Of a stretch of DNA of 35,962 bases, positions 26,274 through 35,860 are shown one piece after another; the stretch's first letter is position 1; every line of letters starts with the position of its first letter. Below the pieces are notes generated by a model, which worked only from the letters and a program-made list of their open reading frames with translations, was not told the DNA's origin and searched no databases. Both the position numbers and the translations under genes were made by a program. Source of the DNA: Mucilaginibacter sp. (lineage in GTDB: Bacteria; Bacteroidota; Bacteroidia; Sphingobacteriales; Sphingobacteriaceae); contig NZ_JAQBOI010000003.1 in NCBI RefSeq assembly GCF_028288105.1, positions 1 through 35,962 on the forward strand, written 5' to 3'.

Positions 26274-27503
26274 ATGAGAACAAATCAAGTTACAAGAGTG
26301 CTTTCGGCATTTCTTATGCTAAGCATTGTATTGGCTGCCTGTAAAAAAGACCAGGCGCTTTCTACAAAAAGTACTATTGATGAAACCACAGCGGTTAAAG
26401 AGCTCAAAGCTCAAAGCACAAGCTCGGCCTATTATCTAAAAGCCCAGGAGACACACAATTTTGTGTACGGTAATCTGCTTACAACTTATAACAGTTATAA
26501 AGTAAATACCACAACACAAACTACTACCGCATATGAGTGGTACAACGTTAGCCAGATCTACGCCGATGCTGCTATGGTGAAAATTGGCAACACGGCATAT
26601 GCACCTTATATGAATAATGCATTCGCCTGGATGAATAACATGTGGGATGGAACCAGCCCTACGGGTGGGTATTTTGCAGCAGCTAATGTGAACGGAAGTG
26701 GGGCAGCCGGAGATAAATATACTGACGATAATGCTTTATCGGGCGTAGCTTATCTTGATGCCTATGACGTTACCACGGGTACAACGCAAACAAATTATTT
26801 AAACTCGGCAAAAGCATGCGCAAATTGGCTCATGAACAGCGGCCAGTGGGATAGTACCTATGGCGGCGGCTTTTGGTGGAACACTATAAAAGAGAGCAAG
26901 CCAACCCAAACCAATGGTTTGGCGCTACAATTGTTTTTACGCCTATACCAAATAACCGGCCAAACCTATTATAGGGATTGGGCTATTTCTATTAAAAATT
27001 GGCTGGTAGGTAATATGCAGGACGCATCAACCGGGTTATATATCTGGAAGATTGACGGCGCGGGTTCCGGTACTAAACACACCGAAAAATTCACCTACGA
27101 TAATGCCATTATGATTGAAGCATTTTTGCTTTACGGCCAAATTATGGCGGACAACAGTTATGTAACAAAAGCGCAAAACCTTGGCGGAAGCATGAACACA
27201 ACCCTATGGAACAGCACTTACCATGTGTACATATTTAATACTACCGATGGAAGGATAAACCCGGCATGGTGCGTATGGGGATCGCAGGCTATGATCAAGC
27301 TTTACCAGAGGGACGGTAACACCGCCTGGCTTGATTATGCCCAACAAAACATTGATTATATGAATACCAAACTGCGAAATACCACTAATCTTGGATATTA
27401 CCATTTTTGCAATTTCGACGGAAGTAGTGTGGAAACAAGGCAAGAAGGAGTTGACCAGGCATGGATGCAACGAACACAGGGATTGCTGTCTGATTATAGA
27501 TAA
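26274..27503 (+). CDS. GH76 endo-alpha-1,6-mannanase, lipoprotein (second copy)
   Basis: This 409-residue protein has a lipoprotein signal (VLAACKKDQ) and a GH76 domain with catalytic Asp151-Asp152 in KYTDDNALSG. It shares long segments with the first GH76, such as WYNVSQIYADAA and GTKHTEKFTYDNAIMIEA, so the two are recent paralogues flanking the GH92 gene. It lacks the Gly/Pro linker of the first copy. The paralogues may differ in depth of mannan they can attack. Confidence 0.92.
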   Translation: MRTNQVTRVLSAFLMLSIVLAACKKDQALSTKSTIDETTAVKELKAQSTSSAYYLKAQETHNFVYGNLLTTYNSYKVNTTTQTTTAYEWYNVSQIYADAAMVKIGNTAYAPYMNNAFAWMNNMWDGTSPTGGYFAAANVNGSGAAGDKYTDDNALSGVAYLDAYDVTTGTTQTNYLNSAKACANWLMNSGQWDSTYGGGFWWNTIKESKPTQTNGLALQLFLRLYQITGQTYYRDWAISIKNWLVGNMQDASTGLYIWKIDGAGSGTKHTEKFTYDNAIMIEAFLLYGQIMADNSYVTKAQNLGGSMNTTLWNSTYHVYIFNTTDGRINPAWCVWGSQAMIKLYQRDGNTAWLDYAQQNIDYMNTKLRNTTNLGYYHFCNFDGSSVETRQEGVDQAWMQRTQGLLSDYR

Positions 27504-27516
27504 TACAATAGTAAAA

Positions 27517-28725
27517 ATGAATATGAATTTAAAATACAACTACTTACGTGCTTTATTGATAATCCCGGTTGTTTTAACTGGCGGTTTTCAAACTTCATCA
27601 GCGCAGCAAAACCTGTCTGCTGAATATCAAAAACGTGCCGAAAGCATGTATTCCAATGTTTGGAAACGTTACCGTGTTCCCGCTCAGGTGGGGCTGTTCT
27701 CTGAGAATTATCCGTCGAACGAAAAAGATACACTTAATTATTTTCAGGGGGCCGGTGTTAAAGAAAAGGAAGTAAGCTTTTTGTGGCCGTTCTCGGGTGT
27801 GTTTTCGGCTACGAATGTGCTTATGAAAGTTCCTTCTTTAAAAGCTAAATACAAGCCTTATCAGGATAGTTTGGTAATGGGTATCGAGCAATACCGCGAT
27901 ACAGTTCGTAAGCCTGCAGGTTACCAGGCCTACCCGGTAAAGTTTGAGAAAACCGACAGGTATTATGATGATAATGGGCTGGTAGGTATCGATTATATGG
28001 AATCGTATTTCAATACTAAAAACCCACTGTATCTACAGCGCGCTAAGGATGTTTTTAAGTTTATATTAAGCGGATGGAATGATGATGTGGGCGGTGGTGT
28101 AACCTGGCTGGAAGGCCATAAAGACCAGAAGCCTGCCTGTACAAACGGTATGGCTACGCTTACCACTTTAAAAATTTACGAGGGCAGCAAGGATAAATAT
28201 TATCTGGAGCAAGGGAAGAAGTTCTATAAATGGATGTATAATACCCTACGCGATTCTACAGGTGTAATTGTCAATGATGTAAAGCTGGATGGAAAGCAGA
28301 ACCGCACGTTTTATACCTATAATACAGGCTCGTTATTGGAAGCTGCGGTGATGTTGTACAAGTTTACCGGCGAAAAGCAATACCTGGATCAGGCAAAGCA
28401 ATTAGCGAGGGATAGCTACAAGCACTTCAGCAATGTACCGCATTATAAAAACTTAACGCTGCAAATTGATCTGCCGTGGTTTGTTACTGTGTTATTCCGT
28501 GGTTACGAAGCCTTATATAAAGTGGACGGCGACTACCGGTATATAGCCGCTATTGAGAAGGACTTGAACTACGCATGGCAAAATTCGCGAGACCAGTATG
28601 GCCTGACAACCAACAGCTGGACACCTATACCTGCCGAGTTAAAGAAACCCAAATGGCTTTTAGATGAAGCCTGTATAGCGGAGCTTTATGCCCGCCTGAG
28701 TATCCTGCAAAAGGAGAAGAAGTAG
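27517..28725 (+). CDS. GH76-family alpha-1,6-mannanase, probably periplasmic (third copy)
   Basis: I start at the ATG at 27517 (MNMNLKYNYLRALLIIPVVL), 13 bp after the previous stop; the upstream in-frame extension to 27391 overlaps the preceding gene and is not supported. The protein has 402 residues. The signal peptide ends near SSAQQ without a lipobox, so the enzyme should be free in the periplasm. The GH76 catalytic pair is Asp151-Asp152 in RYYDDNGLVG, with DDVGGGVTWLEGHKDQKPAC corresponding to the GGGFWWNT region of the other copies. It is clearly divergent from them. It is the last gene before a strong terminator. Confidence 0.88.
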   Translation: MNMNLKYNYLRALLIIPVVLTGGFQTSSAQQNLSAEYQKRAESMYSNVWKRYRVPAQVGLFSENYPSNEKDTLNYFQGAGVKEKEVSFLWPFSGVFSATNVLMKVPSLKAKYKPYQDSLVMGIEQYRDTVRKPAGYQAYPVKFEKTDRYYDDNGLVGIDYMESYFNTKNPLYLQRAKDVFKFILSGWNDDVGGGVTWLEGHKDQKPACTNGMATLTTLKIYEGSKDKYYLEQGKKFYKWMYNTLRDSTGVIVNDVKLDGKQNRTFYTYNTGSLLEAAVMLYKFTGEKQYLDQAKQLARDSYKHFSNVPHYKNLTLQIDLPWFVTVLFRGYEALYKVDGDYRYIAAIEKDLNYAWQNSRDQYGLTTNSWTPIPAELKKPKWLLDEACIAELYARLSILQKEKK

Positions 28726-28753
28726 CAATTTATGGATAAGTTGGTTAATATAT

Positions 28754-28790
28754 GCGCCCACCGGTAGTGAGAGCCGGGGGCGCTTTTTTT
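28754..28790 (+). terminator. Rho-independent terminator of the mannan operon
   Basis: GCGCCC-A-CCGG and CCGG-GGGCGC form a GC-rich stem around TAGTGAGAG, followed by seven T. It lies 29 bp after the third GH76 stop and closes the operon that begins with the isomerase. Confidence 0.85.
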
Positions 28791-28926
28791 AATAATAACT
28801 GTTCCCCTCAATTGTCTTGAACATATGTTAAAAAAGAATTTGTTTAATAATAGTTTCTAAATAGTGAGACATTATATATTTTACGCAGCTAAATCAATTA
28901 AGCATGCCTAAGATTAACACAAAATC

Positions 28927-31098
28927 ATGAAATACGAGATCAAAATGAAAAACAAGATCAAAATTATATCATATTTAATAGCAGTTATCCTGCTTTCATC
29001 CCACGCTTTAACAAAAGCGCAGCAAGTAAAATATACACGATACGTAAATACCTTTATTGGTACCGCGCCGCTTAATGATCCCAAAATACTTGGTTATGAA
29101 TTACCAAAAGGTTGGCGGTCATGGGCCGGCCTTACGTTCCCGGGAAGTTCGCTGCCCAATGCTATGGTGCAACTAAGCCCAATGACAGCATATGGTTCTG
29201 GTGCCGGCTATCAGTATGAAGATTCAGTAATTTTGGGCTTTACGCATACCAACAAAGGGCATTGGAACCTTTGTAATATCCCGATTCTTCCCATGTCTAA
29301 TCCGGGCAGCAAATTCGGTTCAAAGTTCAGTCATCAAAAGGAAAGCTCGGCACCCGGCTTTTACCAGGTTTATCTGGATGATTACAATGTAAAGGTGAGT
29401 TTAACCTCTACATTAAGAGCCGGATATCATAAATATGAATATAAAAATGGTTCAAACAGGCAAATACTATTTGACCTGGGTAAGGCCAACAGCAGGGTAT
29501 CAACATGGAACATTGAGCAGGTTGGTGATTCAGCTTTAAAGGGCTTTCAGGGTGGTGAGAATATTTACTTTTATGCCGAGCTGAACACTAAAATTAACAA
29601 GTTAGATAAAACAGACGAGGGAAAGCGTACAGGTTTTGCCATTGTGCATTTAGCTGATGGTGGTACAGCGCCTGTAGAACTTAAAATAGGGCTTTCGTTT
29701 GTGAGTGCAGAAAATGCAAAGCAAAATCTGGAAAAGGAGATAGGCAACAAAACTTTTGATGTTATCCGTGCAGAAGCAACCCAAAAGTGGGAGAATATTT
29801 TATCATCTATTCAGGTAGAGGGGGGCACAGGGAAGCAAAAGCAAATGTTTTATTCCTGCCTTTACCGGTCGTTCCTTTGGCCGGCATTACGCAGTGATGT
29901 AAACGGAGAATTTAAGGATGCTAAAAAGAACATAGCGAAAGCTGATTTTAATTACTATACAGAGCCATCGTTATGGGATACTTACCGTAATAAGGACGTG
30001 CTTTTAGGGCTGATTAGTCCACAGGTCACACTTGATGTTATTAAATCAATGAAGGATGTGGGGGATAAAACCGGGTTTATACCTACCTTTTTTCACGGTG
30101 ATCATGGCGCTTCCTCTATTGCAGGCGCTTACCTCAGAGGGATAGATAAATTCGATATAAAAGGTACTTACCAATTACTATTAAGAAACGCCAATATTGA
30201 GGGCGGAAGCCGTCCGTTTATTACCGAATACATTAAAAAAGGTTATATATCTGATCCTGATATTGCGCATCCCGAGGTAGAAACGAAGGCCAAAGCGGGT
30301 GTTTCAAAAACTCTGGAATACTCTTACGATGACTATTCGGTTGCTCAGATCGCAAAAAAATTAGGCGATACGGCCAATTATAGAATTTTAATGGCGAGAT
30401 CAAAAAACTACAAAAATGTATTTGACCCGTCGACCCGGTTTATGAGGGGCCGGTTAGAGAACGGCGATTGGATCAAAAACTTTAACCCCCAGCAGCCTTA
30501 TTATGAATATATGTACAGAGAGGCCAATGCCTGGCAGGTGTCTTTCTTCGCGCCACATGATATGCCGGGTTTAATTAGCTTATATGGTGGGCCAAAAAAG
30601 TTTGAAGCAAAATTAGATTCGTTATTCACTTTGCCATGGAACCCTAACTACATTGCCAGAAATGTGGAAACCATGATAGGACAGTATTGCCAGGGAAACC
30701 AACCAGATCATGAAGCCCCTTTTGCCTATACATTTATTGGGAAGCCGGAAAAATCACAGAAGGTAATTGATTATATTTTAAATAACTTATATGGTATAGG
30801 TAAGGAAGGCCTGGAGCTTAGCGGAATGGACGATGCCGGCGAAATGTCTTCATGGTATGTATTTAGTTCGTTGGGTTTGTATCCGTTTTCGGCTACAGAT
30901 CCCAAGTATATAGTAACCGCCCCGCTTTTTGATGAAGTAAAATGGAGAACCAGCAACGGTAAATTGCTTACTATAACCAAACCCGGAAAGGGCAGAGGGA
31001 TCACATCAATAAAAGTTAACGGGAAGAAAGTTAATGGGTATTTCGTGTCGCACGACCTGTTTAAGCAAGGCGGTAAAATTGCAATTATTACAAAATAA
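28927..31098 (+). CDS. GH92 alpha-mannosidase (second, separate transcript)
   Basis: This 723-residue protein has a Sec signal peptide ending near ALTKAQQ; an alternative start is the Met at codon 7 (28945). GH92 landmarks are YVNTFIGTAPLNDP, LTFPGSSLPNAMVQLSPM, LWDTYRNKDVLLGLISP, Glu532 in YREANAWQVSFFAP as probable general acid, and LSGMDDAGEMSSWYVFSSLG (Asp635-Asp636). It keeps the canonical DD pair, whereas the other GH92 in the window has DED. No lipobox was seen, so a periplasmic site is likely. Terminators on both sides indicate a separate transcript from the mannan operon. Linkage specificity cannot be read from sequence. Confidence 0.92.
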   Translation: MKYEIKMKNKIKIISYLIAVILLSSHALTKAQQVKYTRYVNTFIGTAPLNDPKILGYELPKGWRSWAGLTFPGSSLPNAMVQLSPMTAYGSGAGYQYEDSVILGFTHTNKGHWNLCNIPILPMSNPGSKFGSKFSHQKESSAPGFYQVYLDDYNVKVSLTSTLRAGYHKYEYKNGSNRQILFDLGKANSRVSTWNIEQVGDSALKGFQGGENIYFYAELNTKINKLDKTDEGKRTGFAIVHLADGGTAPVELKIGLSFVSAENAKQNLEKEIGNKTFDVIRAEATQKWENILSSIQVEGGTGKQKQMFYSCLYRSFLWPALRSDVNGEFKDAKKNIAKADFNYYTEPSLWDTYRNKDVLLGLISPQVTLDVIKSMKDVGDKTGFIPTFFHGDHGASSIAGAYLRGIDKFDIKGTYQLLLRNANIEGGSRPFITEYIKKGYISDPDIAHPEVETKAKAGVSKTLEYSYDDYSVAQIAKKLGDTANYRILMARSKNYKNVFDPSTRFMRGRLENGDWIKNFNPQQPYYEYMYREANAWQVSFFAPHDMPGLISLYGGPKKFEAKLDSLFTLPWNPNYIARNVETMIGQYCQGNQPDHEAPFAYTFIGKPEKSQKVIDYILNNLYGIGKEGLELSGMDDAGEMSSWYVFSSLGLYPFSATDPKYIVTAPLFDEVKWRTSNGKLLTITKPGKGRGITSIKVNGKKVNGYFVSHDLFKQGGKIAIITK

Positions 31099-31124
31099 CG
31101 GTAAAGTCTGATCGCTATTTGATA

Positions 31125-31155
31125 AGCCACAAATGAAATACATTTGTGGCTTTTT
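31125..31155 (+). terminator. Rho-independent terminator after the second GH92
   Basis: AGCCACAAATG and CATTTGTGGCT form a perfect 11-bp stem around AAATA, followed by a run of T. It is 27 bp past the GH92 stop. The rest of the 242-bp gap to the next gene is AT-rich with no clear promoter match. Confidence 0.8.
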
Positions 31156-31340
31156 AGTAGAATGAAGCCGGACGTTTGATCCGAATACGGTAGGGTAAAC
31201 AGACAGGTACAGTTACTTCCGTGTTTATGTTTTAATTTGGTATTTGCATCTTTCCAACAAGCATTGGAACAACCTAAAGAATATTTAATGGCATTTATAT
31301 CTTTTAACTTTAATAAGATTTTTCAATCTATTAACATCGT

Positions 31341-33038
31341 ATGATGATATACATAAAAAAATCATCTGCTTTACTAATGGCGGGTGCAATATTAGTGCTA
31401 TGCTCATTTAGTCTTGTTACCCGGGTAGACAAAACTCCCGTAAAGGCAAAAGTTAAACCCAAAATTGTAAATATTGTGAACTTCATTCGCCTGCTGGAGC
31501 CAAGAGACCCAAAGGTGACAGAAGATGTATTATATCAAACCGTGGTAAAACAGGTAGAGATCATGAACAAGTACAAGTTGCGTGGCACTTTTTTACTACA
31601 GTACGATGCATTGATGGATGCACGTTATCAGAAGTTACTTAAAAGCTTACCTGCCGGCTCGTTTGAAATTGGCGCGTGGTGGGAGATCCCGCAGCCTATG
31701 GTTGAAAAGGCCGGCCTTAAATGGCGGGGAAGGTATCCCTGGGATTGGCATGCCAATATTGGTTTCTCAACCGGTTATACACCCCAGGAACGCGAAAAGC
31801 TGGCAGATGTATACATGCAGGATTTTAAAAAGATATTCGGATACTACCCAAAATCAGTTGGTTCATGGTTTATTGATGAGCACACCTTAAATTACCTTTA
31901 TCAAAAGTATAAGATCGTAGCATCAAGCAACTGTAAAGACCAATATGGTACCGATGGTTATACTCTTTGGGGCGGTTACTGGAACCAGGCTTACTACCCC
32001 AGCAAAGTAAATTCTTACATGCCGGCACAGCATGCAAATAATCAGATCCCTGTTCCTATATTCCGTATGCTGGGCAGCGATCCGGTAAGGCAGTATGATA
32101 CAGGGTTCGGCACAACCTGGCAAGGTGTAATAACACTTGAACCCGTTTATCCAAAAGCAGGCGGAAGCGCCGAATGGGTTAACTGGTTCTTTAAGCAACT
32201 GGTAAACGGTGAATCAATGGAGTTTGCTTACACCCAGGCCGGGCAGGAAAATTCTTTTACCTGGGATGCCATGTCAAAAGGGTTTGAGATACAGATGCCC
32301 GTTATCGCGAAATTAAGGGATGAAAAGAAACTGAAGGTAGAAACCTTACTTGAATCAGGTACATGGTTCCGTAAACATTATAAAATAACGCCGGCCACCT
32401 CCATCACAGTTAATGAAGACCTTGGAAACAGCGACCGGAAAACGGTTTGGTTCAACAGCCGGTTTTACAGGGCAAACCTGCTTTGGGAAAAAGGCACGCT
32501 TCGTTTCAGGGATATCCATTTGTTTAATGAGAAGCTGCCATCTGATTATCTGACCAAAAAAGTGGAAACCAACGTATGTTCATTTTATACATTACCATTT
32601 GTTGACGGCTATCTTTGGAGCACACCCAAAGACATTGCCGGGCTAAGATTCAAAACAGTGGAAAATGGCAAAGAAGTACTATTAACAGGCGGCGACCCTA
32701 AAGTCACTAATCCAGCTGCGGGGAAACTGCATATTGCATGGCCGCTTAAACCAAGTAATGGCACTCTTACTATTGACCTGGATGAAAAAAAGGTGGTCAT
32801 TAAAGTAACGGGTAAAGCATCGAATAACTGGTTCCTGGATCTTAACGTAGCCGGAAAAGCAGATCTGCCGTTCAAAAAAATTGCCGGTTCGGCTATCAGT
32901 TGTCAATTTAAGGGGCTCGATTATCGGATCAGCACACCTAACGGGAGTTTTTCCAAGCCAAACGATAGTGACATATTCCGCGTAAAACCAAACGCGAATG
33001 TTTTGACACTGAATTTTGCCGATAGCGAAGTAAATTAA
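31341..33038 (+). CDS. Exported protein of unknown function, possible NodB-like fold
   Basis: I do not recognise a named family for this 565-residue protein. The N-terminus (MMIYIKKSSALLMAGAILVL) is a signal peptide or poor lipoprotein signal (LVLC). Residues about 40-210 weakly resemble polysaccharide deacetylase (NodB) folds: KIVNIVNFIRLLEPRDP in the first strand position, KYKLRGTFLLQYDALMD like the ATFF segment, SFEIGAWWEIPQPM like the EIGNHTWSHP segment, and FGYYPKSVGSWFIDEHTLNY. The deacetylase HxxxH metal motif is absent. The C-terminal about 200 residues look beta-rich. It sits 73 bp before a GH78 rhamnosidase and is probably co-transcribed, so a carbohydrate-active role is inferred from context only. 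Confidence 0.7.
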   Translation: MMIYIKKSSALLMAGAILVLCSFSLVTRVDKTPVKAKVKPKIVNIVNFIRLLEPRDPKVTEDVLYQTVVKQVEIMNKYKLRGTFLLQYDALMDARYQKLLKSLPAGSFEIGAWWEIPQPMVEKAGLKWRGRYPWDWHANIGFSTGYTPQEREKLADVYMQDFKKIFGYYPKSVGSWFIDEHTLNYLYQKYKIVASSNCKDQYGTDGYTLWGGYWNQAYYPSKVNSYMPAQHANNQIPVPIFRMLGSDPVRQYDTGFGTTWQGVITLEPVYPKAGGSAEWVNWFFKQLVNGESMEFAYTQAGQENSFTWDAMSKGFEIQMPVIAKLRDEKKLKVETLLESGTWFRKHYKITPATSITVNEDLGNSDRKTVWFNSRFYRANLLWEKGTLRFRDIHLFNEKLPSDYLTKKVETNVCSFYTLPFVDGYLWSTPKDIAGLRFKTVENGKEVLLTGGDPKVTNPAAGKLHIAWPLKPSNGTLTIDLDEKKVVIKVTGKASNNWFLDLNVAGKADLPFKKIAGSAISCQFKGLDYRISTPNGSFSKPNDSDIFRVKPNANVLTLNFADSEVN

Positions 33039-33111
33039 AAACACACCTTATTTGTACTTTCGAATTAACTTTAATTCCATAACGATATTTACACCCTTTT
33101 CTTAAACCTAC

Positions 33112-35790
33112 ATGAGTTTGAAATTTTCGTTTACTTGCCTGGTCCTTTTAATAAGTTTATTTAGTCAAAAAATAACAGCACAAACCAGTGCACATGCTAT
33201 AAATCTTAATTGCGAGCATTTATACAACCCACTGGGCATTGATGTAACTAACCCCAGGCTTACCTGGATGCTGGATGACAGGCAAAATGGTGCCCGGCAA
33301 TCGGCCTACCAGTTAACTGTTGGTACAGATTCGGCAGCTATTGCCTCTGGCCGGGGGATAAGCTGGAGTACCGCAAAAATTGCTTCTTCTGAAAATCTGG
33401 TAGCTTACAAGGGCAAACCCCTGCAGCCATTTACAAAATACTATTGGCGCGTACAGCTTTGGGATCGCCAGGGAAAGAAGATAACGCCATCGGCCCTGGC
33501 AAACTTTGAGACAGGGATGATGAGCCAGCGCAATTGGAAAGGTGCATGGATAAGCGATGGCAAAAGTGTTGACGCAAAGCCGGCACCTTATTTCAGGCAA
33601 ACATTTAAAGTAAACAAAAAAATAAGATCAGCAAAGGCTTACATCGCGGTGGCCGGTTTATACGAAATGTATATCAACGGTAAAAAAATTGGGAACCATC
33701 GGTTAGATCCCATGTATACACGGTTTGACAGGCGTAACCTATATATAACTTATGATATTACAGCCAATTTACAGGACGGTAAAAATGCCATTGGTGTATT
33801 GCTTGGCAATGGCTGGTATAATCACCAGTCATTAGCTGTCTGGAACTTTGACCGTGCGCCCTGGCGACAAAGGCCTGCTTTTTGTCTTGATCTGAGGATA
33901 ACTTATACAGATGGGTCAACCGAGGTTGTCTCTACTAATGATTCCTGGAAGACACAATCTGGCCCTATCATCTTTAACAGCATTTATACCGGCGAGCATT
34001 ACGACAGCCGGTTAGATATGCCCGGATGGAACACTGCCGACTTTGATGATAAAAGCTGGAAAGAGGTGATGCTTCGCGCAGCGCCATCTAAACAAATTGT
34101 AAGCCAAACCATGCATCCTATCCGTAACGTGGAAGAGATAGCGGCCAAAAGTATCGTCAAATTTGACGATACCACCTATGTGTTAGATATGGGCCGCAAT
34201 ATTGCCGGTGTTACAAAGGTGAAGTTAAATGGAGAAAGCGGAACAATAGTGAAAATAAAGCATGGTGAAAGGCTTTACAAAAATGGCCATGTAGATATGT
34301 CGAACATAGATGTTTACTACAGGCCTAAGGATAAAAACGATCCTTTTCAAACCGATATTGTAATATTGAATGGAAAAGGGCCGGTTGAATTTATGCCCAA
34401 GTTTAACTACAAGGGCTTTCAGTATGTAGAGATCACGAGCAGCAAACCGCTTACGTTAAACAAGGAAGATGTTACTGCCTATTTTATGCACAGCGACGTG
34501 CCTGCTGCCGGCAGGGTTAGTTCATCAAATCAGTTGATAGATAAATTATGGGCGGCAACCAATAGTTCTTACCTGTCAAACCTTTTTGGTTACCCTACAG
34601 ATTGCCCGCAACGCGAAAAGAACGGGTGGACAGGTGACGGTCATTTTGCTGTAGAAACCGGCCTGTATAATTTTGATGGCATCACTATTTATGAAAAGTG
34701 GCTGGCAGATCACCGGGATGAGCAGCAGCCAAACGGCGTGCTGCCGGACATCATCCCTACGGGCGGTTGGGGATATGGCACGGCCAACGGCACCGATTGG
34801 ACAAGTACAATCGCTATTATCCCATGGAACCTTTATATGTTTTATGGCGATAACAGGGCATTATCTGATAACTACAGCAATATAAAAGCTTATGTTAATT
34901 ATGTTGAGAGCATAAGCCCGGCGGGGCTTACAACCTTCGGCCGTGGCGATTGGGTTCCTGTTAAGTCATCATCATCTTTAGAGTATACCTCATCAATTTA
35001 TTTTTACGTAGATGCTAATATCCTGGCAAAAGCAGCCAAACTTTTCGGTAATCAGCAGGACTATACCTATTACAGCACGCTGGCAGCGAAAATTAAGCAG
35101 GCCATCAACAATAAATATTTTAATAAACAAACCTGCCTTTACGGCAGCGGCGTACAAACCGAACTAAGCATGGCACTGCAATGGGGGATAGTGCCCGACC
35201 AATACAGAGCCCGCCTTGCCGAAAATCTTGCTAAACGGGTTGCGGCAGACGGTATGCACCTGGACGTTGGTGTATTGGGTGCTAAAGCCATTTTAAATGC
35301 CCTAAGTGATAATGGCCAGGGCGAAACCGCCTATAAATTGGCTGCACAGGATACTTACCCTTCGTGGGGATGGTGGATAGTGAACGGCGCCACTACACTG
35401 TATGAGAACTGGGATATAAATGCAGCCCGGGATATATCACTAAACCACATGATGTTTGGCGAAATTGGCGGCTGGTTTTTTAAGGGATTGGGCGGTATAA
35501 AACCTGATGAGCAGCACCCCGGTTTCAAAAATGTACTGTTACAGCCTAATTTTGTTACCGGCCTTAACTTTTTTAACGCCAGTCATGATGGCCCTTACGG
35601 TAAAATTGTTTCTTCGTGGGTAAGATCAGGTAACACTATCACGTATAATATTACTATACCGGCCAATTCATCCGCTACCGTACGTTTCCCGGGTAAAGCT
35701 GATGCAAAGGTGTATTTAAACGGTGCCCTGATCAATGTAATCGGGGGGTATAAAATAAATGCCGGATCGTATAAGTTTGAAATAAAATAA
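33112..35790 (+). CDS. GH78 alpha-L-rhamnosidase
   Basis: This 892-residue protein has a signal peptide ending near KITAQ. An N-terminal Ig-like domain (about 30-140, PLGIDVTNPRLTW) and a beta-sandwich of the rhamnosidase N type (about 145-310, YFRQTFKV, YEMYINGKKIGNHRLDPMYT, LLGNGWYN) precede the (alpha/alpha)6 catalytic domain (about 470-800) and a C-terminal beta domain. The active-site motif DCPQREKNGWTGDGHF places Asp497, Glu502 and Asp509 at the spacing known for GH78 catalytic residues. It hydrolyses terminal alpha-L-rhamnose from polysaccharides or glycosides. It is outside the mannan operon and may belong to a second locus that continues beyond the window with the GntR-type gene that follows. 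Confidence 0.93.
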   Translation: MSLKFSFTCLVLLISLFSQKITAQTSAHAINLNCEHLYNPLGIDVTNPRLTWMLDDRQNGARQSAYQLTVGTDSAAIASGRGISWSTAKIASSENLVAYKGKPLQPFTKYYWRVQLWDRQGKKITPSALANFETGMMSQRNWKGAWISDGKSVDAKPAPYFRQTFKVNKKIRSAKAYIAVAGLYEMYINGKKIGNHRLDPMYTRFDRRNLYITYDITANLQDGKNAIGVLLGNGWYNHQSLAVWNFDRAPWRQRPAFCLDLRITYTDGSTEVVSTNDSWKTQSGPIIFNSIYTGEHYDSRLDMPGWNTADFDDKSWKEVMLRAAPSKQIVSQTMHPIRNVEEIAAKSIVKFDDTTYVLDMGRNIAGVTKVKLNGESGTIVKIKHGERLYKNGHVDMSNIDVYYRPKDKNDPFQTDIVILNGKGPVEFMPKFNYKGFQYVEITSSKPLTLNKEDVTAYFMHSDVPAAGRVSSSNQLIDKLWAATNSSYLSNLFGYPTDCPQREKNGWTGDGHFAVETGLYNFDGITIYEKWLADHRDEQQPNGVLPDIIPTGGWGYGTANGTDWTSTIAIIPWNLYMFYGDNRALSDNYSNIKAYVNYVESISPAGLTTFGRGDWVPVKSSSSLEYTSSIYFYVDANILAKAAKLFGNQQDYTYYSTLAAKIKQAINNKYFNKQTCLYGSGVQTELSMALQWGIVPDQYRARLAENLAKRVAADGMHLDVGVLGAKAILNALSDNGQGETAYKLAAQDTYPSWGWWIVNGATTLYENWDINAARDISLNHMMFGEIGGWFFKGLGGIKPDEQHPGFKNVLLQPNFVTGLNFFNASHDGPYGKIVSSWVRSGNTITYNITIPANSSATVRFPGKADAKVYLNGALINVIGGYKINAGSYKFEIK

Positions 35791-35860
35791 AATGATCGCC
35801 GGAATTGGGCATGCTATTTAAATAAAAGACTTACCAAACAGATTTGACGATATTTATATC

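Noticed and set aside
27391..27516. Upstream extension of the third GH76 frame
   Set aside because: The extra 42 codons overlap the preceding GH76 gene in another frame and hide the signal peptide; the ATG at 27517 gives a normal one.
28817..28832. AACATATGTT near the second GH92, similar to CATATGTT in the mannan promoter
   Set aside because: Only eight AT-rich bases are shared and the palindromic core CATATG is common; not enough to claim a shared operator.
31341..33038. Calling the unknown protein a polysaccharide deacetylase
   Set aside because: The HxxxH metal motif and the TFDDG motif are not present, so the activity cannot be assigned.
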